The notes: generated by a model from the letters alone, not told the origin. A DNA stretch of 64,000 nucleotides from Carallia brachiata (GCA_021464245.1 JADCRB010000026.1:3634187-3698186); one strand, 5' to 3'; positions 40,379-51,260 are shown, numbered from the stretch's first letter. Program-made: numbers and translations.

Positions 40379-40986
40379 CTAGCGGGGCCCGAGGTGCAAC
40401 TCCAAGTCAAGCTCGACCTCGTCTGGTGGGCCGATGATGTTGACGTCGCTTTCCGGCTGGTTGATGCTGCCGGAATATTCTGGAAAGAGAGGCAAAGTTT
40501 CGCCGGAATACTCCTTTCTGCTAGAAAAATTCCTCCTAGACTTAAGTATCTAGGAGGGATGAACCCTTGGCTGACTCCGTAAGACCACCAGGACCAGCAT
40601 GCATGCTCCCATGGGCTACGGCTTTGATGAACATACCGTGGAGAGACCATTGCAGTGGAAGAACTCGGACCTGCTTCATTTGAGGGCGAAGCTGTACCAG
40701 TGGGATTACTATCGGAACGACAGACTGTTCTTTGGAAAAGCAGTTCTCAGTGCTGGTTTCTTCCTGCTTCTCCGATTCTGGAACCAATAAAACACATTTT
40801 TTCCTTCGATTGCCCCGAGCGGGCGCAATCGTGAGACAAGTTGGTAAATTTGAGATGCACTAGGAATAATACCTCCATTGTTGTGGAAGACTTCCTCCAA
40901 AATTTGCAGTTGTGCCATGGTCGGTTGCCACCTTGTGCGGGTGACCTTTCTTCTCCCTTGTCTTGAGGTTCTGCAACTGGTTCCAT
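40379..40986 (-). pseudogene. Captured WUSCHEL/WOX-type homeobox sequence inside the gypsy element
   Basis: WUS/WOX proteins are plant homeodomain transcription factors controlling stem-cell and organ identity. On the - strand 40942-40757 encodes a WUS-type homeodomain: TRTRWQPTMAQLQILEEVF, then GAIEGKNVFYWFQNRRSRKK. Downstream at 40498-40481 is TLPLFP, the WUS-box signature. At 40411-40391 is LDLELHL, an EAR-like repressor motif, three codons before the stop at 40381-40379. Homeodomain and tail motifs lie in the same frame, but the 200-bp linker carries stops in that frame; a second frame is open across most of it, so two one-base shifts or mutations are implied. The likeliest ATG (40986) is also one frame off. 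No intron is evident, as expected from capture through RNA. Sense matches the element's other genes. Expression is unknown. Confidence 0.8.
40757..40942 (-). other. WUS-type homeodomain coding segment
   Basis: About 62 codons. The helix 3 core NVFYWFQNRR and the preceding EGK are typical of WUS/WOX rather than of HD-ZIP, KNOX or BEL homeodomains, whose recognition helix reads otherwise. The frame is unbroken across the whole domain. Confidence 0.85.
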
Positions 40987-41119
40987 CTTTCTTGTGGCAG
41001 AGGAGCAAAGGTCTTGGTATGTGGTGAAGATCGGTTGAGACTGATGCTGAGTTTCAGACTCAAACCCTCCGTCGCTTTTATATTTTTGGGCCGTTCACAG
41101 TTTATACTCATGCGGGCCA

Positions 41120-41350
41120 GGAGTTGGATTGGATTTTGAACTTGGGTTCTGGACTGTGTTGGAACTTGGAATTTTTGGGTTTTGGGCTTTGGATTGGATT
41201 TGGGTCGAGTGTTTGGGTTTGACTTGGATTTTTGGATTGGGTCGAGTGTTTGGGTTTGGATTTGGACTTTTTGGATTTGGGTTGAGTGTTTGGGTTTGGA
41301 CTCTGAATTGGGCTCAAGTGTTTGGGTTTGGATTTTCGCTTGGTCTTTCA
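41120..41350. repeat. Minisatellite in the gypsy 3' region
   Basis: A G/T-rich unit with GGGTYGAGTGTTTGGGTTTG occurs four times (near 41203, 41238, 41279 and 41314), about 35-41 bp apart, with looser copies to the left. Tandem arrays between coding region and 3' LTR are known for Tat/Ogre-type elements. Confidence 0.85.
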
Positions 41351-41456
41351 GATCGGGACTTCGCAACTTTTTTTTTTTTTGATTTTTTTTGATTTTTTTT
41401 TGATTTTTTTTTTTTTTTTTTTTTGATTTTTTTTTTGATTTTTTTTTTAAACATAT

Positions 41457-42550
41457 TTACACATAATACTGTTTCAGAAATTTACCATTGATTGGGCCGA
41501 TTCGGACGCCTTCTTGGTCTGACAGCATGTAAGCGTTGTGAGTGTAGGCCTCCTGCACTAAGTATGGCCCGTCCCATTTGGAAGTAAGCTTGTCACCAGG
41601 CCGATGCTTCATGTTGATGGGCCGTCGCACTGTAAGAACAAGGTCTCCAACTTGAAAAGATCGAGGGCGGACCCTGCGGTTGAACGTGTTGGTGAGCCGG
41701 GCTTGGTAGCACTCAAGTTGCTGTTGTGCTTCGAGCCTCCTTTCATCTAGGGCTTCTAACTCATCCAGACGTAGGCGAGCATTCTCCTCCTGTGTGAGTC
41801 CTTCCAGAACAGCCATGCGCAGGGATGAAATCTGTGTTTCCAACGGCAGTATTGCTTCGACACCGTAGACAAGTGAGTATGGCGTCGCCTGTGTTGGAGT
41901 CCGGTAAGTTGTACGATACGCCCATAATGCCTCCGGAATTCTGTCATGCCAATCTCTTTTGGATTTAGAGACTACCTTCCGCAACAGGTTGCATAAGGTC
42001 TTGTTGAATGCTTCGGCCAAGCCATTTGCTGGGGCATTGTACATGGATGACTTGTACTGCTTGAACTTGAACTTCTCGCAGAGCTTGTCGATCAAGCTGT
42101 TGTAGAATTGCTTGCCATTATCAGTGATGATGAATCGAGGGACTCCATAGCGATAGATCAGCTGAGTCCGGATGAAATTGGCAACATGCTCCTTCTTTAC
42201 CTCTCTAAGTGGAATGGCTTCAGCCCATTTTGAGAAGTAGTCGGTTGCTGCGAGGATGTACAGGTGACCCAGGGATGACTTTGGCAAGGGCCCCACTAAG
42301 TCGAGACCCCAAGCTTCAAAGGGCCAGGATGAGACAGTTGGATGCAGTGGCTCCGGTGGTTGATGTATGTAATTCGCATGAAATTGACAAGCTTGACAAG
42401 TTTTAGCAAATTCAATTGAATCACGTACCATGGTTGGCCAGTAGTATCCCATCCTTCTGAGTTGGAAGTGCAACTTAGGCCCCGATTGATGTCCGCCACA
42501 AACACCAGAATGTGCTTCAGTGAGAGCCTGTTTTGCCTCTTCATTGGCTA
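41457..42550 (-). pseudogene. Gypsy integrase
   Basis: DDE integrase inserting the cDNA. An HHCC zinc region (HSGVCGGHQ and CQACQ) begins before the first Met at 42473. The core has WGLDLVGPLP, TDNGKQF and the Glu of NGLAEAFNKTL, and the tail has an RPRSFQVGDLVL-type GPY/F-like region (KWDGPYLV). From 42473 to 41457, 338 codons are open. The zinc finger reads through without a start of its own because it belongs to a polyprotein; the frame upstream is broken. Confidence 0.92.
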
Positions 42551-42769
42551 GGCAGCGAAGTAGAACTCCATCAAAAGACCTTCGATACAGAGCATCCTTG
42601 AGATATATGAACGGGGAGCTCGTCGTTGAATTTCTGTCTTATGACGACGATCTTCGGCAGCTTCCCGTGCTGTAGATAGTCAATGATTGGTTGGCGCCAA
42701 TCTCGTCCTCCGCGAGACGTACAGATACAGCGTTGGCTGCTGTAGTTTCTTCATCATCCTTCTGTGGCA

Positions 42770-43387
42770 CTATCCATTTCTGCATACGGCAACAACTGTA
42801 GCCTGGATTTCTGACTTTGCAAGAGAAGTGGCCAGGTTAGCCAACGCGTCTGCCTGAGTGTTTTCTCGTCGAGGCACATGCTCCAAGGTGATGCTTTCAA
42901 ATTCATCCATTAGCTGTCGAGCACGTTGATGGTAAGGCGCAAGGTCCTCTTTCTTCACGTCATACAATCCTGTAAGTTGGTTGATGACGAGCTGGGAATC
43001 TCCATGGACTTCTATAGTTGGAATCTTCATATCGACAGCCATTTGAAGACCAATGATCAAAGCCTGGTATTCAGCAACATTATTTGAACATAACTCACCG
43101 AGAATGATAGCATATGGTAGTATTTGTCGTTGAGGAGTGACAAACACTATGCCGGCACCAGCACCATCACGCCTTGCTGCACCATCAAAGAACATCGTCC
43201 ATGGTGGTAGTGTCTCAATGTAAAAGACCTCTTCATCTGGAAGATCATCTGTGAACTCCCAATCTGACGGAACAGGGTGATCTGCAAGGAAGTCTGCTAG
43301 AGCTTGTCCTTTGACTGCTTTTTGAGGCACGTAGACAATGTCGTAGCTTTGTAGGATTACTGCCCACTTGGCAAGTCGTCCTGACAA
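42770..43387 (-). pseudogene. Gypsy second (archaeal-type) RNase H
   Basis: About 120 codons with the four acidic positions readable: FFDGAARRDGAGAG, NVAEYQALIIGL, VHGDSQLVINQL and NTQADALANLA. This extra domain after the usual RNase H marks Tat-lineage elements. Confidence 0.88.
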
Positions 43388-43690
43388 GATTGGTCTGATA
43401 AGATATATTTGACAGGATCAGCTCTGGCAATGAGACGTACCGTGTGAGCTTGCATGTAGTGCCTCAGCTTGTCAATGGCAAAGAACAGTGCTAGACATGT
43501 CTTTTCAATGGGCGAATAACTCAGCTCCGGACCGTTTAGTGTTCTGCTCAAGTAGTACAGGGCAACTTCCTTTCCCTGCTCGTTTTCCTGTGCAAGCAAG
43601 GCTCCCAAAGATCTTTCCTGCTGCAATGTAGAGAATCAACGACTTTCCTTGAATTGGAGCACCTAGGACCGGTGGATTGGAAAGGTACTT
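43357..43690 (-). pseudogene. Gypsy RNase H (RT-linked)
   Basis: Shows YYLSRTLNGPELSYSPIEK and LRHYMQAHTV, the connection/RNase H part of gypsy pol. It overlaps the next domain in a different frame, so a shift separates them. Confidence 0.85.
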
Positions 43691-43692
43691 CT

Positions 43693-44782
43693 TTATGCTT
43701 CAAAGGCTTTGCTGCAAGCTTCGTCCCACTCGAAGTTGACATCCTTCTTCATCAACCGATGGAAAGGTTGACATCTCCCAGCTAAATTGGAGATGAAACG
43801 GCGAATGTAGGCCAGCTTTCCTTGTAGACTTCGCAGCTCGTGCAGGTTTTTAGGTTCAGGCATCTTTTGAATTGCCTCAACCTTTGACTGATCAACTTCG
43901 ATTCCACGATGGCGCACCACGAACCCAAGAAACTTTCCTGATGTGACACCGAATGCGCACTTGAGAGGGTTCATTTTGAGCTGATGCCTCCGAAGTCTTT
44001 CGAACACTGTCTTGAGATCCTCGAGGTGGTCTTTGCGCTTCTTAGTCTTTACAACTAAGTCATCAACATAACATTCTACAATCTTGTGCAGCATGTCATC
44101 AAAAATTTTTTGCATAGCACGTTGATAAGTGGCGCCAGCATTTTTCAATCCAAACGGCATAACTTTGTAGCAGTATATACCTTTTGGGGTGCGGAATGCT
44201 GTCAACTCCTCGTCTTCTGGTGCCATTCTGATTTGGTTATAGCCTGAAGAACCATCCATGAAGTAACAATGCTTCGTGACCCGTTGTTGCATCGACTGTG
44301 ATCTCCGTTATGGGCAATGGAAAGTCATCTTTCGGGCAGGCCTTGTTAAGATCTCGAAAATCAACACATACCCTCAACTGTCCATTCTTCTTTCTTACCG
44401 GGACAATGTTGGCAATCCACGTTGGGTAGGTGACCTCTCGGATGAAGCCAGCATTGATCAGCTTGTTCACCTCCTCCTCGATTTGTGGAATGAGTTCCGG
44501 GCGGAACCGTCGTTGTGGCTGCTTGACAGAACGAACACCCTTCTTTACTGCTAGACGATGCACCGCAATTTTCGGGTCAAGTCCAGGCATTTCTTTGTAA
44601 CTCCATGCGAACACGTCCCTGTATTGACTTAATACCTGAACATATTCTTGCTCTTCTTCTGCAGTAAGTAAAGCACTTACAAATGTAGGTCGAGGATCTT
44701 CCGGAGAGCCAAGATTGACCTCCTTGAGTTCATCAACAGTTGCTTGGCCACCATCTTCAAGTTCCGGGGGAGCCTCCTTCAC
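43693..44782 (-). pseudogene. Gypsy reverse transcriptase
   Basis: Copies element RNA into DNA. Visible are RPELIPQIEEEVNKLINAGF, VRKKNGQLRVCVDFRDLNK, DGSSGYNQIRM, FGLKNAGATYQ and the catalytic YVDDLVVK, then FLGFVV and the thumb. It is split by a frame change near 44240-44290 (two overlapping open frames). The catalytic residues are intact. Confidence 0.93.
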
Positions 44783-45281
44783 TTCACCATCTGATGAGTC
44801 GGAATCAGCCTCCTCGCTAATTGTGACATGAAATGCAGAACCTCTGACTTCACCTTCTTTGTTTGACTGGATAAGCCTGTCTGTTTGGTGGTGGTGGTGA
44901 TGGCACGTGCATCAGCTGCTCGGCTTCGGCTCTTTAGCGTGATCCGCACAGGTGACTTCTCCTGATAGCCTAAGCCAGGTCGGGACTGTGATGTTTGAGA
45001 AGCGGCGCCATGTGTGGACGGCAGCGTACCCATTGTGCTCGGGTTTGAAAGTCATAGCCCGCCTTTGCCAAAAGCTTGTATGCATTAGGATCAAATCCTT
45101 CATGTGTTCTTCTTTCTGGAAGTGAGCCGCCTTCGACTGCCCCCGTGTGTGGTTTGACGAAGCCTTTTAATGGTTTTGAGACAAAACCGGCTCAATCTTT
45201 GGTATCGGCAGAGTGTAAGTCTCCTTCAGGTTGTGCAGCTCCTTTGTTTTGGGTTGGCTATGACCTTGCTCCTGTTTAAGA

Positions 45282-45983
45282 TCAATACAATAAGAGAAAG
45301 GGGGTTGACCTTCTGAGCGTCGTGACTTGGCACATAGCGTAGGACTGGAGTGGAGCTTGAAGATGCAACATCCTTCGGACGAGTTCAGCAGGCTGTGGCA
45401 GCTTTTCATTTGTTGGAGCCTGGGGTTGGGCATTGGCAGGTTCTTCGACAGCTTTTCCCTTTTTGTGGATGCCCCCAGTCCAAGTAGCTTTTGACGGAAT
45501 GATCTCCGGATTGTCTGTGTCAGTGTAGAAGACTGCATCCGCCAAATGTGATTCAGCATCATCGAACGGCTTTAAGTCAGCATTGACCTTTTGAACGCCA
45601 CCATTGTAGTACTTGAAGCACTGATGCAGGCTTGAGAGCACAACTCCATTTCCATGAATCCACGGTCGTCCTAGCAACATCTTATATGTGGTACGTGCAT
45701 CAATCACGTGAAATAGAGTGCTAGAAGTGAGATTACCGATAGTTAGCTCCAAGCGAATCATCCCAATTGCTTTCTGTCCTCCTTGATTAAAGCCATGAAT
45801 CATCAAGCGGCTGTCTGATAATTCATCAATGCCAATGCCGAGCTCCTTTATGGTGGATTTTGGGATAATATTGACGGCTGAACCATCGTCAATCAGAATA
45901 CGTCGGACCTTCTGTTCTTTCACATAGCCTGATACATACATATGGGCCGATTGTGGGTTTGGACCCCAGCAGGAGATCCTCAT
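45282..45983 (-). pseudogene. Gypsy aspartic protease region
   Basis: VRRILIDDGSAVNIIPK is the active-site motif with DDG, common in this lineage, where DTG/DSG is usual elsewhere. A later LLGRPWIH matches the conserved C-terminal protease block. The frame shifts after about 45300. Confidence 0.85.
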
Positions 45984-46322
45984 CTGAAAATGAGATAGCA
46001 GAGTAACATCCGACGTGATTTTGGTCCGCCTGTTGCTCCGCGAGTTGAATTCTTAATGGCAGAGGTTCAGCTGAGGTCTGGAGAGTATTGCTGACTTGAT
46101 TTTGCCACACTTCTGTTGATTGCAAAGTTATAAACAGTTGAGGGTTAGCGAGAAGGGTTTGGAGAGCTTCATATACCTTCTCCGTTGTCGACTTTTTGTT
46201 GTCGAGCGGCTCCTCCTTACGGTGTGTTCACTCTTCTGATGGTTTTGAAGTGATGGTGGTCTGGTTTGCGAGGTTATGCCTTCCTGGTCCAGAATGATTT
46301 TATTCTGGCTTTTGAGCTTCAT

Positions 46323-47928
46323 GATTAGCTCCTTCAGGACGAAACACTTCTCGGTTGGATGACTTACTATCCGGTGATATTTGCAGAATCTGGATCGCTG
46401 ACTCGATCCTTTTCATTCGGCCGCTTGCACTCTGGGAGTTCGATCAGCTTCGCCTCCAAGAGTTGTTCAAGAATGTCGGGGACGTCTGAGTCGGGGAATG
46501 GATACTGCTTCTGCTCCAGCTCTCGCAATGTCACCTTCCGCCTTTCCTGTTGTTTTGGCTGAGTTATTTGGGTCGGAGGATTTACCTTAGCTTTGGCGCC
46601 CACTTTTACTGGTGCGGCTTCAACAGTCATCACTTCTTTCCTTTTCCGGAGCTGTTGGGTTTCTTAATCTCCCTTCTGCCCCCTTGCTGGTCCAACTGGA
46701 TGGGAACCGTGCCTCCGGAAGTCTGGATGATGCTTATCTCCATATCATGTGCGCGGGTCGCCAGTTCTTCGAAAGTTCGGGGTTTGACACCCTGCAGGAT
46801 GTATAACAGCTCCCAATGCATTCCCTGGATGCACATCTCTACGGCAGAAGTCTCCGTCAGGCGATCTTTGCAGTCCAAGCTGAGGGCACGCCATCTGTTG
46901 ATGTATTCGACAACGGGCTCTCCTTTCTTTGTTTGGTGCTGGTAAGCTCCATCATACTTACCGTCCTTCGAGTGCTGAAAAATCTGTTGAGGAACTCTCG
47001 TTGTAGCTGTTCCCAACTGTCGATCGATTCTGGTTCAAGATTTATGAACCAGGTGAAAGCGGTCTCCCTGAGTGAACGAACAAACTGCTTCACCAAGAGA
47101 TCTCCATAAGTCCCTGCGTTGTTGCAGGTTTCAACGAAGTGGGCGATGTGCTGTTTGGGATCGCCTCGTCCGTCGAATTGTTGAAATTTGGGCGGCTGGT
47201 AGCCCAAGGGCATGTTGAGACTTTCGATCCGTCTGGTGTACGGTTTGACGTACATCTGCGATCCTTGGAAGGATGTAGCTTGTTGCAGTCGGATCGTATT
47301 GGCTATCATTTCCTGCAATTGTTGAACAGATAGCGAAGCTAGAATTTGAGGGTGGCAGCTGTGTAGAACTACCTGGTCGCTTTTCTGCAGGGAAGACGTC
47401 GGCTGGTGTGGCTTCTGGAGTGAAACCGGGTGGATATGGTTGCTCCTCGCGGATTTCGGGATCAACTTGGATCGGGGCTTTTCCTTTGAGAGCTGCGATC
47501 TGTTGATCTTTTTCCTCCACGACTCTGATCAGCTGTAAAATTTTGTTCTCCAATTCTGAAATCCTTTCCTCTGTGCTGGTTGTGTTGGTCATCATGACGG
47601 CAACAGATGAGGCTCCGGGAAAGACTGGGGGAGAAAACTCTTCTGATTCTTCTGTGTGATGATTTTGTTGAGCAGGCTTCGTCGTGTTGCCCCCGATTTC
47701 GATCGGGGTGGGTGATCGACTCCTCCATGCGGCAAGAGAGTCAGGGGAGAGATCCTGTTGTGCAAGCTGTGGACTCTCCATTTCGACATTTTGTCGGGTT
47801 TGGACGGCAAGAAATTGTGTCCGTCCCCGGGTTTCTGGACCTGCGTACCCAGGTAGGGTAGTTGATGCAGGCAATGGAGCCGTTGCCTTCTTTTTTGTGG
47901 CAGCAGTTGTACTCCTTTTCGGTGCCAT
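46323..47928 (-). pseudogene. Gypsy gag
   Basis: The capsid polyprotein begins at ATG 47928 (MAPKRSTTAATKKK). It shows a coiled-coil-like segment (ERISELENKILQLIRVVEEK), then in a second frame the gag core (PPKFQQFDGRGDPKQHIAHF, LRETAFTWFINLEP) and in a third WRALSLDCKDRL. Near 46480-46380 follows PFPDSDVPDILEQLL, then a KYHRIVSHP-like zinc region. At least three frame changes occur. Confidence 0.88.
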
Positions 47929-48117
47929 TTGATGTGCTGAACACCTGTAAAATTTTTTTTTTTTTTTTTTTACTTTTTTTACTTTTTACTTTTTACTTTT
48001 ACTTTTTTTTTTTTACTTTTTTTTACTTTTTTTTTTTTTACTTTTTTTTTTTACTCTCGGCTCCCCTTTTACCTCTTTTTTTTTTTTTTTAGGAACAAGA
48101 GATGGGAGGTGAAGTTG

Positions 48118-48139
48118 TCCCACCGAGCGTGCCAAAAAT
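48118..48139 (-). other. Primer-binding region of the gypsy element
   Basis: On the - strand AATTTTTGGCACGCTCGGTG begins at the edge of the 5' LTR, the position of the tRNA primer site. The matching tRNA was not identified. Confidence 0.5.
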
Positions 48140-48757
48140 TTTAAAGCGTAAATTTCGAGCCTAAAACAATTACTCAATACAAAAATAAATTACAAATAAA
48201 AATTGTAAAGTAAAAGAAAATTTACGTGGGGTCGATCTCCGTAGATCCTCCGATTAGTGTTCCTTTTTTGACTCCGTCAAGGGCTGCACGAGCTTGATCT
48301 TGACAGAAATAATTTCCACCGCTTTTTCTTGAACTGGATAGACTGAAACTGTGTCTGATTTGGATGTTTTGACTACGTTTAGGAACCGTAGAGATTTGAT
48401 CTGAGCCGATCTGGATTAATTTCACCGAGGGTCGAATAGACTTGTTCTCGGATGAGCTGCCTGGATTTTGCTGAGGGCCGTATGAGGTTTAATCCCAGCC
48501 GGATTTATAATATTTTGATTTTTTTTTTTATCTCTCTCTTTTTTTTTTCTTTTTTTTTTTTTTCTTCTGCTAGCTTCTTTCTTTTTTTCTCTGCTGCTAT
48601 TTGCTTCAATTTGGGAAGGCAATTTATAGGCCTCCCCCACCTGCTGCCACCAACCAATTGGTTGGTGGCATTAAAGGTTGGCAGCTGCCAACCTTGACTT
48701 CAAGGTTGGCGGCTGCCAACCAAGATTTTTTTTTTTTTTTTAAATTATTAGTTTACA
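48140..48757 (-). repeat. 5' LTR of the gypsy element
   Basis: 618 bp. It ends TTTACA next to GTCGT. Its inner edge reads TTTAAAGCG where the other LTR has TGTAAAGCG, so the terminal TG is changed here. A TATA motif (TATAAAT, - strand) lies at 48622-48628, with a less perfect flanking palindrome than in the other LTR. Confidence 0.92.
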
Positions 48758-49158
48758 GTCGTTTTCCGTTGGAAAACGTGGGGAGTACTGTTTTGACACT
48801 GTGCTGACACTGTTTACACAGTAAAAAAATAATAAAATAATAATATTTTTTACTGTTTACACAGTGAAAAATAAGAAAATAATAATATTTTCACTGTTTG
48901 CACAGTAAAAAATTAATAAAATAATAATAAAATATTTCATTTTACATAATTTCACCAAATACAGAATAATATTTTCAGCACCACAGCCAAACACCGTAAT
49001 TGAAAATAAAATTCCGGAATTTCATTGTCTTCAGTAAATGATATTCTAGAATTTCATTTTCGTCAGCAAACAAACGGACCCTTAATTTACCTAGACACCA
49101 TTAATTTGACGTAGGCTACGTGCTTACATATTTTAGGAGTGGGTGACTGTAAGGATAG

Positions 49159-49907
49159 TTATTAAACTCGGTTCAACTCAGTCAGTCGGACTGATGATCC
49201 GGTGACTCGGGTACTGGGCCGGTCGGTTCGCGTGAACAGTAATCAGGTCATTTGAATAATAAAAAAATTATTTTTTTCACTTTTTACTGTATAAATAGTA
49301 AAAATAACATTTTTAATGATAAATAATGATCAAACAGTAAAAAATTATAATTTTGTTTTTCACTTTTTACTGTATAAACAATAAAAAAATATTTTTTTAA
49401 TGATAAACTGTGTTCAAACAGTAAAAATTATAAATTTTTTTATTTTTTATTACTTGAACAATAATATTTGTATAATATTTACACACTAAAATTTATTTTT
49501 TTTTACTTTTTACTGTATAAATGATAAAAATAATATTTTCATAATACTAAACAGTATTACATAATATTTTTTTTATACAATTTAATCATTTTTTATTTTT
49601 TATAATCTATTTTTCTGTATAGAATAATTTAATATTATTCATATATCAAATAATATGTTACAATTGACCTTAAAAAATAGTTTTTAAAGAATTTTTATCG
49701 AAATTTTGAATAGTATAAATTTACTTTTTAATTTGTGAAAATGTAGTTATTGTGCTAAATTGTACAAAAAATTTATATATATTATTTGATATATTCATTT
49801 TTTAAAAAATTAATGATTCATTAGTTGAACCAATGATCTATTAGTTGAACCAATGATTTACTGATTCAATCGCCTGACTGAATCAGTGTCTGAACCGATT
49901 TTAATAA
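49159..49907. mobile_element. MITE-like element with TTATTAAAnTCGGTTCA ends
   Basis: The 17-bp terminal inverted repeats (49159-49175 and 49891-49907) differ at one base. The 750-bp body repeats TTTTTCACTTTTTACTGTATAA-like sequence three times (about 49275, 49358 and 49500). No coding capacity; target duplication not clear. Confidence 0.6.
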
Positions 49908-50485
49908 GTGTGATTGTAAGTGATATAAGTTGATCAACCACCAGACAATCGTTTTCAAAGAGACGTCCACGGTGGGATCCAGCGTTATGAACTCGTCATT
50001 CAGACCTGTTTTTCGGTCTTGAAATGGCCATCGTCCATCCTTTTGTAAAGGCCTTTTAGTATGGGTGTGAGTACATGTATCAAAAATTTTTGTTTTATTT
50101 TTATTTGATTTACATATTAAAATGTAATGAATTTTATATTTTTAGTTATATTCCTAAAATGTGAAATTAAAAAATTCTATTGCTTCATTTTGTTTTTTTT
50201 TACAAAGTATCAATGTGATAAAAAACAAAATTTTATTATATTTCGACACATTAATCGAGTAAAAATTCAAACAAAAACTTCCAAATCCTTACTGTTTATC
50301 CTTTTAGTTTTTAGAGTTGCAGGACTCCGGTTACCCGGAACCTTAAAGTCTTTTTTTATATTATTTTCATTTTAATTTATTATACATTAATTTTAGGTAG
50401 ATACATTATACATTAATTTTAATTGTTTTACATATAATAATGAGACTAAAAGTCATAATAGGTCTTGCTCGTGTCTTGGTCACTG

Positions 50486-50678
50486 TTAGGGGTGTAAATG
50501 AGTCGAGTCGAGCCAAACTTGGCCAGGCTCGAGCTCGGCTCATTAAGAAATTTTTTAACCTCGAACTCGACTCGACCTCGATTCGAGTTTTAAAAATGAA
50601 GGCTCGAACTCGACTCGTTACATTTTATCAAAACTCGAGCTCGTCTCGTTTTTTATTTTGTTGGTTTTTTTTATCTAA

Positions 50679-50724
<46 letters not shown>

Positions 50725-51260
50725 TTATCAATCAATTTACCTAATTGTATTTTAATTTTCTCTAATCCAAAAAAATTATATTTTTTTGTAAAGAAAAAAT
50801 AAATGTGTAATTTTATTTTAATTAAAAAAATCAAATAAAAAAAGAGAGACAAAAAGAAATAATAGAGGAATAATATACTAAAGTTGGACTTGAGTCTTTC
50901 GGGGCAACAAGTTTGATAGGCTTGAGAGGTTGAGAGCATTTGAAAACAAATAAAAAAACAACCATAATTTCATTATTATTTATATTAAAAATTAAATGAT
51001 ATAATTAAGTGTTATTAATATATTAAACGAACTCATAATGATATATATTAAACGAGCTTTTAATGATACATTTATCAACCTGTTCACGAGCTTGTACTGA
51101 ACCAAGCTTCCTATTATTCAGGCTCGACTAGTTTAATAAATGAATTTTAGTTTTAGACTCGTGTATCGCTCATTTAATAAATGAACGAGCGCGAGTCGAG
51201 CTTTTATCGAGTTGAGCCACCGAACTTTTAACAAATATATCAACTCGTTTACGGCCCTAA
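50486..51260. mobile_element. Non-autonomous inverted-repeat element with TCACTG duplication
   Basis: The ends TTAGGGGTGTAAATGAGTCG and the complement of TCAACTCGTTTACGGCCCTAA agree at about 17 of 21 positions. TCACTG flanks both sides (50480-50485 and 51261-51266). CTCGAGCTCG-rich subterminal repeats are present. A (TA)n run at 50683-50721 lies inside. Confidence 0.7.

Larger units (their letters stand above)
38813..48757 (-). mobile_element. Ty3/gypsy LTR retrotransposon, Tat-like lineage, 9.9 kb
   Basis: Two LTRs (38813-39453 and 48140-48757) flank 8.7 kb coding on the - strand, in the order gag, protease, reverse transcriptase, RNase H, a second archaeal-type RNase H, integrase. The second RNase H after the first is the mark of the Tat group. 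The direct duplication GTCGT flanks it (38808-38812 and 48758-48762). A primer-binding region lies next to the right (5') LTR and a purine-rich tract next to the left (3') LTR. The 2-kb stretch between integrase and the 3' LTR holds a tandem repeat, a WUS-type homeobox sequence and an unidentified frame. Frameshifts split most domains, so this copy is probably inactive, but the LTRs are still very alike, suggesting recent insertion. Confidence 0.93.
38563..49081. mobile_element. Short inverted-repeat DNA element (MITE-like) split by the gypsy insertion
   Basis: Terminal inverted repeats GGGTGTGTTTGTTTG (38563-38577) and the complement of 49067-49081 agree at 13 of 15 positions and share GAAATTC just inside. 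Without the gypsy element it would be about 570 bp. It contains an 82-bp tandem duplication (38629-38710 and 38711-38792, three mismatches) and three loose copies of an ACTGTTTACACAGT-type unit at 48800-48920. No coding capacity; no clear target duplication. Confidence 0.6.

Noticed and set aside
41203..41335. Regularly spaced repeat resembling a CRISPR array
   Set aside because: Units are adjacent and degenerate with no unique spacers, and the DNA is plant nuclear.
40860..41366. 168-codon frame rich in Gln, Pro and Lys on the - strand
   Set aside because: Mostly translation of the minisatellite; its end overlaps the homeobox segment in a different frame.
47862..48092. Phe-rich open frame on the + strand
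   Set aside because: Translation of poly-T/TTTAC runs next to the gag start.
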